5,009 nucleotides of DNA from an uncultured Opitutia bacterium (GTDB lineage Bacteria > Verrucomicrobiota > Verrucomicrobiia > Opitutales > JABJCN01): the NCBI GenBank assembly GCA_913046175.1, contig CAJWSN010000090.1:1-5009 (forward strand), read 5' to 3'. The notes below the pieces were generated by a model, which was given only the letters and a program-made list of their open reading frames with translations, searched no databases and was not told the DNA's origin. The translations under genes were made by a program, and so were the position numbers. Shown here in pieces: positions 1-5,009 of this stretch (position 1 is the stretch's first letter; each line of letters opens with the position of its first letter).

Positions 1-623
1 ACCAATCCACCTCCCTGCTGTTTTTCATCCGTGCCGGATAGCTTCAGGTCAAAACGAAGGTCACTGCTGCGGGTACTTGATTGGTGCACCTCAACGGCAA
101 GCACGTTCTCACCATCGAGCAGGGAAACCCCCACGATTTCATGCCTGTGAAACCGGGTCTCAGCAGTTGCAGTTGAAATTTTTTCGCTGGCAAGGGTCTG
201 CGATTGAATGGGACCCTCAGGCATGCCATCTCGCACAACCTCTTCTCCATTCAGGTAAACCACGGCACCGTCGTCGCGCATAAGCTCAAGCTTGAGGTAG
301 GTGAATGCTCCAGGATTCTCCACCTTGAAAACGTGACGAAAATAAGTTGTCACGAATTTCCGTTTCTTGTTTCCACCATAACCTATATTAGTCGCCATCC
401 CCTTGTCACCGTAACCAAGGGGTGCCTTGCCTTTTTTCCATTCAGAATCCTTGAATTGGACGGAACGCCAGCTGGCATCGGGGTTCTTTCCATTGTCATC
501 ATAAGTCCAGACCGAACCGGGCGTGACAAGAACCTTGTCCCCGCCCATGCAGGATAATCCAAAACTCAACAACAGGAGGGTTGAAAACGTATTTTTCCTC
601 GAAGAAACGAATTGCTTGTACAT
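1..623 (-). CDS. Partial exported (probable lipoprotein) protein with N-terminal beta-sandwich domain
   Basis: The gene reads leftwards and is cut by the window edge after 207 codons, with no stop. The ATG at 623-621 is the only in-frame ATG near the start and opens a good export signal: a basic N-terminus (MYKQFVSSRK), a hydrophobic run (residues 13-22) and a cysteine at 25 in FGLSC. This resembles a lipobox but is not canonical, since the -3 position is G rather than L. The mature part has a motif set I know from secreted planctomycete and verrucomicrobial proteins: VTPGSVWTY (33-41), a W-containing segment SWRSVQFKDSEWK (51-63), APLGYGD (67-73), TTYFRHVF (92-99), LMRDDGAVVYLNGEEV (114-129) and NVLAVEVHQSSTRSSDLRF (173-191). 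In such proteins this jelly-roll-like domain often precedes a metallophosphoesterase, lamin-tail or CotH-type part. That part would lie outside the window, so the overall function cannot be assigned. The extracellular or outer-envelope location is inferred. No clear ribosome binding site precedes the ATG. Confidence 0.82.
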   Translation of the reverse strand, partial: MYKQFVSSRKNTFSTLLLLSFGLSCMGGDKVLVTPGSVWTYDDNGKNPDASWRSVQFKDSEWKKGKAPLGYGDKGMATNIGYGGNKKRKFVTTYFRHVFKVENPGAFTYLKLELMRDDGAVVYLNGEEVVRDGMPEGPIQSQTLASEKISTATAETRFHRHEIVGVSLLDGENVLAVEVHQSSTRSSDLRFDLKLSGTDEKQQGGGL

Positions 624-766
624 AAAAGTGGCCCGATTAAAAAATCCACAATCACAACAACAAGAAATATCTTCAAATATCCACTTGCAGGTTGACACTA
701 TGGGGGTAGAAACGCCGGGAATTACGCTATTTATTTATAAAATACAAAACCAAATCATCAAAAATC
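624..766. promoter_or_regulatory. Divergent intergenic region, likely holding promoters for both flanking genes
   Basis: This AT-rich spacer lies between the starts of two divergent genes, so it should carry a promoter in each direction. On the plus strand there is a perfect TTGACA at 692-697 and an AT-rich block (TATTTATAAAAT) at about 729-742. The distance between them is well over the usual 17 bases, so they do not form a textbook sigma-70 pair. Nothing convincing was found for the minus-strand gene. The assignment rests mainly on gene orientation. Confidence 0.4.
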
Positions 767-1681
767 ATGAAGGAAATCCTTACAGCTTTTGTCCTTACAG
801 CACTCATAGTCAATGCCCTCCCATCGCTCAACGCAAGACCACCCAGTGAGCAGGACATAGAGAAAATCAGGGCCGCACTACCCGAAAAGGCACCGGCAAA
901 ACCCAAAAGCCCGCGCAAGATTCTCATTTTTTCCAAGACCAACGGCTTCCGGCACGGTTCGATTGAGACAGGCGCCAAGTCCATCACCATGATCGGTGAG
1001 AAAACAGGTGCCTGGTCGGCGGTCCACAGTGAGGACGACTCCATGTTTGAACCCGATACCCTCAAGGATTTTGATGCAGTGGTCATGGTCAACACCACAG
1101 GTGAAATATTTCGTCCCCGGAAACTTCCCGGTGACGCTGACCAGAAAAAGGCCGCACTTGAGCGGGAGGAACGCCTCAAGAAAAGTCTGGTGGACTTTGT
1201 GAAGAGCGGCAAGGGACTCGCCGGCATGCACTCCGCCACCGACACCTACAAGAAGTGGGCCGAATATAACAAGATGATGGGAGGGGCCTTTGCGGGTCAC
1301 CCATGGCACAAGAAGGTGCCCGTGCGCATTCTTGCCGCCTCCAACCCTGTCACGAAGGCATTTGTTGGCACTGAGTTTGAAGTCACGGATGAAATATACC
1401 AGTTCCGCAATGACACTGCACTACCAACTGATCGAAAAATGCTGCTTGCCCTCGACAACGAAAAGTTTGGGGAAAATGAGATCAAGAGAGGTCGCCGGGA
1501 CGATAAGTTTTATCCGATCAGCTGGGTGGCCAACTACGGGAAGGGACGGACATTCTACTGCTCCCTAGGGCATCGCAACGAAATTTTCTGGAATCCGCTG
1601 ATCCTCAAGCATTACCTTGCCGGGATTCAGTATGCACTGGGTGACCTTGAGGCAGATGCCACGCCGACCAAGGATAAATAA
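767..1681 (+). CDS. Secreted ThuA-domain protein
   Basis: A 304-residue protein of the ThuA (trehalose utilisation, class I glutamine amidotransferase-like fold) family. It begins with a probable Sec signal peptide (hydrophobic residues 5-18, possible cleavage after LNA at 23), then a short charged, proline-rich linker (about 24-49). The ThuA domain fills about 50-292: strand KILIFSKTNGFRH (51-63), DFDAVVMVNTTGEIF (101-115), VKSGKGLAGMHSATDT (145-160), GGAFAGHPW (172-180), DEIYQF (208-213) and the closing block ISWVANYGKGRTFYCSLGH (251-269). These are the usual conserved blocks of secreted ThuA homologs. The position equivalent to the amidotransferase nucleophile reads GMHSA with no cysteine, so glutaminase activity is not expected; this is usual for ThuA proteins. 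Homologs are often linked to sugar or glycoside metabolism, but the exact reaction is unsettled and no carbohydrate gene is visible here. The ATG is chosen because it starts the signal peptide; no Shine-Dalgarno sequence is seen (upstream is AATCATCAAAAATC). The gene appears monocistronic. Confidence 0.9.
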   Translation: MKEILTAFVLTALIVNALPSLNARPPSEQDIEKIRAALPEKAPAKPKSPRKILIFSKTNGFRHGSIETGAKSITMIGEKTGAWSAVHSEDDSMFEPDTLKDFDAVVMVNTTGEIFRPRKLPGDADQKKAALEREERLKKSLVDFVKSGKGLAGMHSATDTYKKWAEYNKMMGGAFAGHPWHKKVPVRILAASNPVTKAFVGTEFEVTDEIYQFRNDTALPTDRKMLLALDNEKFGENEIKRGRRDDKFYPISWVANYGKGRTFYCSLGHRNEIFWNPLILKHYLAGIQYALGDLEADATPTKDK

Positions 1682-1715
1682 ACGCGAATTACAATTAACG
1701 GTGTTTACGCATGGG

Positions 1716-1736
1716 GTGACCTTTGAAAAAGGCCAC
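1716..1736 (+). terminator. Weak hairpin after the ThuA gene, possible terminator
   Basis: GTGACCTTT (1716-1724) can pair with AAAGGCCAC (1728-1736) across a 3-base loop, giving a 9-pair stem with one A-C mismatch. It lies 35 bases after the ThuA stop codon, a plausible place for transcription to end. It is not followed directly by a run of T; only a short TTTT occurs at about 1748-1751. It may therefore be a weak or factor-dependent terminator, or only an mRNA 3' end hairpin. Confidence 0.35.
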
Positions 1737-1778
1737 ACAGCAGCGAATTTTGAGGGGGTTACGACTGGTGTGTTGTGA

Positions 1779-1793
1779 AATGATTTTATCATT
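1779..1793. promoter_or_regulatory. AT-rich perfect inverted repeat overlapping a possible -10 element upstream of the M48 gene
   Basis: AATGAT (1779-1784) and ATCATT (1788-1793) are exact inverted copies separated by TTT. The right half contains TATCAT (1787-1792), one base off the TATAAT consensus, placed 27 bases before the TTG start of the protease gene. No good -35 hexamer sits at the usual distance (about 1763-1770 reads GACTGGTG). The site could be an operator overlapping the cluster promoter. The sequence recalls half-sites of Fur-type boxes, but the spacer is 3 bases rather than 1, so I do not call it one. Confidence 0.3.
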
Positions 1794-1819
1794 GCTGTGA
1801 ATCCTTAGGATGGGGATGG

Positions 1820-2956
1820 TTGGGCTTGAACACGGATAGTTACAAGGCGGGAATGTACGACAAAAGGCTTGCCGGTGGAAGAATCGCCGGTGAGCTCAGA
1901 ATCCTGGATTCAGGTCCAGTCTTTCATGGCAAAGGGCAAAGCATCACCCTCCCACTGGATCAATTGGAAGTGGGGGTTGGAGGTACAAACAATCGCCTCG
2001 TTTTCTTCAATCACCCCTCCCAGCCGGACGTCACCCTGCATACACCGGATCGCGGGGTGCTGCGCGACAAGATTCTCCTTGAACACCGGGAGACACAGGC
2101 TCAAATCAATGGCATTCGGCGTTCCAGCATGGCAGGAACAGGCAAAATGCTGGGGTTACTCCTCTCCATTGTTCTTGTCGCATGGGGAATTTTTGCAGCA
2201 AGAGGTTCCATGGCACATGCCGTGGCACGACGAATTCCCCCGGAAATGGAGAAAAAACTCGGAAGTAGTGCCTTTGCCCAGGTTACGATTGACAAAAAGC
2301 TGATTCAGGACCCGGAAATCCAGGCCCAACTGCAGGAACTTGTGGCTCCTCTGGTCGAGGTGCTGCCGGAGGATAGGTTTATGTTCCAGTTCCACATCGT
2401 GGAGGATTCCAGCCTGAATGCCTTTGCCATGCCTGGTGGCTTTGTCGTCCTGCACACGGGACTGTTGTTGAAGGCGGACAGGGCCGAGGAAGTCCTCGGT
2501 GTACTGGCCCACGAGATTGCCCATGTCACCCGTCAACACACCCTGCGCAACATTATCGAGTCAGCCAGCCTCTACCTGATCGTACAGACGTTTTTCGGGG
2601 ACATGACCGGGTTGGCCGCCGTGCTTGCCGACGGTGGTGCCTTTATTTTGCAGCAAAAGTTTTCAAGGACCTTCGAGGAGGAAGCCGACAAGGAAGGTCT
2701 CCGCTACCTTGTGCAAGCACGCGTGGACCCCAAAGGCTTTATTGATTTCTTCCACAAGATCAAGGAGGAGCAGGACAGGACCATTCTTGGAAAAGCAACC
2801 TCCAACCTCACCTGGTTATCCACCCACCCCTCCACTGAAGACAGGATTCTAAACCTGCAAAAGAAAATCAACAATCTTCAGTTGAAAGACTTGCCACCTC
2901 AAAACTTTAACTACACAAAACTCCAGAACGATTTAACGGCACACCTACAGGAATAA
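1820..2956 (+). CDS. Membrane-anchored M48 family metallopeptidase with extra N-terminal domain
   Basis: A 378-residue zinc protease. Residues 7-95 form a beta-rich domain (GGRIAGELRI, ITLPLDQLEVGVGG, RLVFFNHPSQPDVTLHT) resembling the PH-like N-terminal domain of some bacterial M48 proteins, possibly the family Pfam calls DUF7092. One membrane segment follows (about 110-127, LGLLLSIVLVAWGIFAA). The catalytic domain has the zinc motif HEIAH (231-235) in VLAHEIAHVTRQH, the third-ligand motif with E286 (R283xxExxADxxG), the preceding NAFAMPGGFVVLHTGLL block (200-216) and the C-terminal STHPSTEDRI (334-343). All catalytic residues are present, so activity is expected; topology is uncertain because both flanks of the membrane segment are basic. 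Start choice: no in-frame ATG exists between the upstream stop (1781-1783) and 1853. The TTG at 1820 has AGGA (1807-1810) 9 bases upstream and keeps the residues YKAGMYDKRL, which look like part of the domain. The alternative ATG at 1853 has AAGG only 5 bases before it. It heads the cluster with the three AIM24 paralogs. Confidence 0.92.
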   Translation: MGLNTDSYKAGMYDKRLAGGRIAGELRILDSGPVFHGKGQSITLPLDQLEVGVGGTNNRLVFFNHPSQPDVTLHTPDRGVLRDKILLEHRETQAQINGIRRSSMAGTGKMLGLLLSIVLVAWGIFAARGSMAHAVARRIPPEMEKKLGSSAFAQVTIDKKLIQDPEIQAQLQELVAPLVEVLPEDRFMFQFHIVEDSSLNAFAMPGGFVVLHTGLLLKADRAEEVLGVLAHEIAHVTRQHTLRNIIESASLYLIVQTFFGDMTGLAAVLADGGAFILQQKFSRTFEEEADKEGLRYLVQARVDPKGFIDFFHKIKEEQDRTILGKATSNLTWLSTHPSTEDRILNLQKKINNLQLKDLPPQNFNYTKLQNDLTAHLQE

Positions 2957-2976
2957 CATTCAATAACAACGATATC

Positions 2977-3636
2977 ATGGAAACAGTAATCAAGGGTTCC
3001 CCATCCTTTGCCTATGTGGATGTGGCACTTGAGCCAGGGGAAACCATCATTGCGGAATCAGACGCAATGGCCACAATGGCCGGGGAACTCGACATGAATG
3101 CGCGCCTGAACGGTGGTTTCGTCTCTGCACTGTTCAAAAAATTCCTCGGTGGGGAATCCCTCTTCATCAATGAGTTTGCCAACCAGACAGGAGAGGCCCT
3201 CAACCTCACGCTTACCCAGGCAACACCAGGTGACATCCAGGCCATTGACCTTTCAAATGATACGATATGCCTACAACCGGGCGCATTTGTTTGCTGTACA
3301 AAAGACGTGCGACTCGGAATCAAGTGGGCGGGTTTGGTGTCCGGGATTGCTCGGGAAGGTTTCTTTAAACTGGAAGCCCATGGACCCGGCACAGTATGGT
3401 TTGGTGCCTACGGTGGACTGGTGGAAAAAGAAATCGATGGGGAGTACATTGTCGACACCTCCCACCTGGTTGCGTATGAACCCCAACTCAAACTAAAGCT
3501 GCAAATGGCAGGCGGCATTTTCTCCAGCTTATTCAGTGGGGAGGGCCTTGTCACCCGCGTTGAAGGCAGTGGTAAAATCTGGATCCAGACCCGGAGCATG
3601 AGCGGTCTCTCGGGTTGGTTAAACCCCAAACTTTAG
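2977..3636 (+). CDS. AIM24/TIGR00266 family protein, first of three tandem paralogs
   Basis: A full-length 219-residue member of the AIM24 family (TIGR00266, formerly DUF124), a beta-rich fold without a signal peptide or membrane helix. Family landmarks: PGETIIAESDAMATM (20-34), KKFLGGESLFINEF (54-67), TPGDIQAIDL (83-92), the IDGEYIVDTSHLVAYE block (153-168) and FSGEGLVTRVEGSGKIWIQTR (186-206). No catalytic residues are known for the family. Yeast Aim24 is an inner-membrane protein needed for normal respiratory growth and cristae structure; the bacterial role is not established. Two adjacent cysteines (106-107) occur in FVCCTKD; copy 3 keeps one cysteine there and copy 2 has none. The central loop reads SGIAREGFF where the others have FS(K/G)EGLF. 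The gene starts 20 bases after the protease stop, consistent with one operon. No Shine-Dalgarno sequence precedes the ATG; the leader is A/T-rich (AATAACAACGATATC). Confidence 0.92.
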   Translation: METVIKGSPSFAYVDVALEPGETIIAESDAMATMAGELDMNARLNGGFVSALFKKFLGGESLFINEFANQTGEALNLTLTQATPGDIQAIDLSNDTICLQPGAFVCCTKDVRLGIKWAGLVSGIAREGFFKLEAHGPGTVWFGAYGGLVEKEIDGEYIVDTSHLVAYEPQLKLKLQMAGGIFSSLFSGEGLVTRVEGSGKIWIQTRSMSGLSGWLNPKL

Positions 3637-3641
3637 AAGGA
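3635..3641 (+). promoter_or_regulatory. Strong ribosome binding site overlapping the preceding stop codon
   Basis: AGAAGGA at 3635-3641 lies 8 bases before the ATG at 3650 and overlaps the TAG stop (3634-3636) of the first AIM24 copy. It is the best Shine-Dalgarno sequence in the window. It fixes the start of the second copy and suggests translational coupling between the two genes. Confidence 0.7.
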
Positions 3642-3649
3642 AACCTGAC

Positions 3650-4330
3650 ATGCAAGTGGAAATACAACACGGACCTGGGTCAGCAGCAGCGATCGTAGAA
3701 CTGGAAGGTGGGGAGACAGTCACCGCTGAGGCCGGGGCAATGATCGCCATGAGTGGTGGCATCTCGCTGGAAACCACCACTCACAAAAAGAAATCAGGTA
3801 ACATTATGGGAGGCCTAAAGCGCATGTTGGCCGGAGAGTCCTTTTTCATGAACCATTTCACAGCGGGTCAGGAAGGTGGTAGTGTCATGCTGTCCTGTAC
3901 CCTCTCGGGTGACATGCAGGCAATTGAACTGGATGGATCCACGAATATTGTCCTGCAAAGCGGATCCTACGTCGCCAGCGAGGAATCCATCGATGTTGGC
4001 CTCGACTGGCAGGGATTCAAGAGCCTGTTCTCCAAGGAAGGGCTTTTCTGGGTTAACCTCAGCGGTACCGGCAAGGCTGTCATTAATTCATTCGGGGCCA
4101 TTTACAGTATCGATGTGGATGGCGAGTATGTAGTGGACACCGGACACATCGTCGGCTTTGAGGAGACACTTTCGTTCAAGATTTCCAAGGCGGGAAAAAG
4201 CTGGATTTCCTCCATCCTTGGCGGTGAGGGACTGACATGCCGATTCCAGGGCCACGGGCGAATCTGGTGCCAGTCCCACCATGCTTCAAACTTCGGCCGA
4301 ATCCTTGGCCCCAAGCTGCGTCCACGATAA
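3650..4330 (+). CDS. AIM24/TIGR00266 family protein, second of three tandem paralogs
   Basis: A full-length 226-residue paralog of the preceding gene. Landmarks: GGETVTAEAGAMIAMSGGI (20-38), the basic glycine-rich GGLKRMLAGESFFMNHFTAG (54-73), LSGDMQAIELDG (85-96), FSKEGLFWVNLSGTGKAVIN (127-146), IDVDGEYVVDTGHIVGFEETL (154-174) and LGGEGLTCRFQGHGRIWCQS (190-209). Of the three copies this one is nearest the family consensus: EAGAMIAM and the GGLKRMLAGES block are what I recall from typical TIGR00266 proteins. It lacks the cysteine shared by copies 1 and 3 after the LQxxxxV strand (SYVASEES instead) and ends in a basic tail, GPKLRPR. No export signal is seen. It starts 13 bases after the first copy and ends 30 bases before the third, in one operon-like run. 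The biochemical function of the bacterial family is unknown. Confidence 0.93.
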   Translation: MQVEIQHGPGSAAAIVELEGGETVTAEAGAMIAMSGGISLETTTHKKKSGNIMGGLKRMLAGESFFMNHFTAGQEGGSVMLSCTLSGDMQAIELDGSTNIVLQSGSYVASEESIDVGLDWQGFKSLFSKEGLFWVNLSGTGKAVINSFGAIYSIDVDGEYVVDTGHIVGFEETLSFKISKAGKSWISSILGGEGLTCRFQGHGRIWCQSHHASNFGRILGPKLRPR

Positions 4331-4360
4331 CAACCCGTCACACTGGCAACCTTTCATTCA

Positions 4361-5009
4361 ATGACAGAAGAACCACCCATCCACAACGAACAGGGTCCTG
4401 CAGGCCTTGACTACCGTTTTGACTGCAAACCGGACTTCAGTTTCCTGACCGTCCAGATTCCTGACGGGGAAACCCTGAAGGTTGAGGCCTCAGCCATGGC
4501 CACCATGGACACCAACATCAAGATGAAGACCAAGATGAAGGGAGGCTTGGGACGCCTGCTCACCAAGGAGTCCCTATTTATCAATGAGTTCACTGCAGAG
4601 AAGGGCCCAGGAGAGATCGGAATTGCGCCAGGAAGCCCGGGAGACATGGATCATGTCCACCTTGATGGATCCACCATTTTCCTCCAGAATTCCGCATATG
4701 TCTGTTCCACCATGGGCGTAAACCTGGAAACAAAGTGGCAGGGACTGATGAAAGGTTTCTTCTCGGGAGAGGGTCTGTTTCTAATCAAGTGTTCAGGAAA
4801 CGGGGATCTCTGGTTTTCCACCTACGGAGCCATGATTCCCATTGATGTGGAGGGAGAATATGTGGTCGACAACCACTATATAGTCGCCTTCGAGGAAACC
4901 CTGGACTACACTATTGGCAGGGTCGGAGGCTACAAGTCACTCTTCTTCAGTGGTGAGGGTCTAAGCTGTCACTTTCGTGGACACGGACGAGTCTGGATTC
5001 AAACCCGAC
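4361..5009 (+). CDS. AIM24/TIGR00266 family protein, third tandem paralog (partial, 3' end missing)
   Basis: This gene is open from the ATG at 4361 to the window end (216 codons plus one base). By comparison with the other two copies, about 10-20 residues are missing. It carries an N-terminal extension of about 20 residues (MTEEPPIHNEQGPAGLDYRF) absent from its neighbours. Then come GETLKVEASAMATM (36-49), KGGLGRLLTKESLFINEFTAE (60-80), SPGDMDHVHLDGSTIFLQ (92-109), FFSGEGLFLIKCSGNGDLWF (133-152), IDVEGEYVVDNHYIVAFEETL (161-181) and FSGEGLSCHFRGHGRVWIQTR (196-216). GRLLTKES replaces the more usual GESLF-type glycine of copies 1 and 2. DNA similarity to copy 2 is visible at LDGSTI (both read GATGGATCCAC), consistent with duplication. 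No Shine-Dalgarno sequence is visible before the ATG. The alternative ATG codons further in would remove the extension, but the extension also keeps the reading frame open without a break. Confidence 0.9.
   Translation, partial: MTEEPPIHNEQGPAGLDYRFDCKPDFSFLTVQIPDGETLKVEASAMATMDTNIKMKTKMKGGLGRLLTKESLFINEFTAEKGPGEIGIAPGSPGDMDHVHLDGSTIFLQNSAYVCSTMGVNLETKWQGLMKGFFSGEGLFLIKCSGNGDLWFSTYGAMIPIDVEGEYVVDNHYIVAFEETLDYTIGRVGGYKSLFFSGEGLSCHFRGHGRVWIQTR

Noticed and set aside
204..557. Plus-strand open reading frame of 117 codons
   Set aside because: It lies opposite the lipoprotein-like gene, whose minus-strand reading has a signal peptide and recognisable domain motifs; this frame shows no family features.
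692..742. Standard sigma-70 promoter built on TTGACA at 692-697 for the ThuA gene
   Set aside because: The 17-base position downstream reads CCGGGA rather than a -10 box, and the AT-rich block is more than 30 bases away.
523..849. Plus-strand open reading frame of 108 codons crossing the divergent spacer
   Set aside because: It overlaps the starts of both flanking genes in another frame and its product is low-complexity with no motif.
727..1245. Antisense open reading frame of 172 codons within the ThuA gene
   Set aside because: It is serine/arginine-rich, as expected of a reverse-frame shadow of a coding region; ThuA motifs on the other strand are unmistakable.
1777..1795. Fur box upstream of the protease gene
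   Set aside because: The arms AATGAT/ATCATT resemble Fur half-sites, but the spacer is 3 bases instead of 1 and the outer bases do not match; no iron-related gene is nearby.
2156..2539. Antisense open reading frame of 127 codons within the protease gene
   Set aside because: It covers the region coding the membrane segment and zinc motif of the M48 protease and has no motif of its own.
1820..5009. Known anti-phage defence system or mobile element
   Set aside because: No nuclease, helicase, NTPase, reverse transcriptase, toxin, integrase or terminal repeats are present; a protease plus AIM24 genes fits membrane maintenance better.

Overview
The window looks like chromosomal DNA of a Verrucomicrobiota or Planctomycetota-type bacterium. 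This is inferred from gene content only: a secreted ThuA-fold protein next to a lipoprotein-like protein with a planctomycete/verrucomicrobial style beta-sandwich domain, moderate base composition (about half G+C), and mostly weak or absent Shine-Dalgarno sequences. No rRNA, tRNA, insertion sequence, CRISPR array or phage gene was seen.

Layout. Positions 1-623 (minus strand) hold the N-terminal two hundred residues of an exported, probably lipid-anchored protein that runs off the left edge. A 143-base AT-rich divergent spacer (624-766) separates it from a plus-strand gene for a secreted ThuA-domain protein (767-1681). A 138-base spacer with a hairpin and an AT-rich inverted repeat follows. 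Then comes a compact plus-strand cluster: a membrane-anchored M48 metallopeptidase with an extra N-terminal domain (1820-2956), followed at gaps of 20, 13 and 30 bases by three tandem paralogs of the AIM24/TIGR00266 family (2977-3636, 3650-4330, and 4361 to beyond the right edge).

How the genes may work together. The left pair (lipoprotein and ThuA protein) looks like ordinary cell-envelope or polysaccharide-related accessory content of this lineage. The right cluster is the more interesting unit: one membrane protease plus three diverged copies of a small beta-rich protein, spaced as one transcription unit. In mitochondria an M48 protease (Oma1) and Aim24 both act at the inner membrane, so a bacterial cluster coding for both family types suggests a membrane quality-control or membrane-organisation module. 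That function is inference; the sequence shows only the families, their order and their spacing. No stretch above 300 bases lacks a gene.
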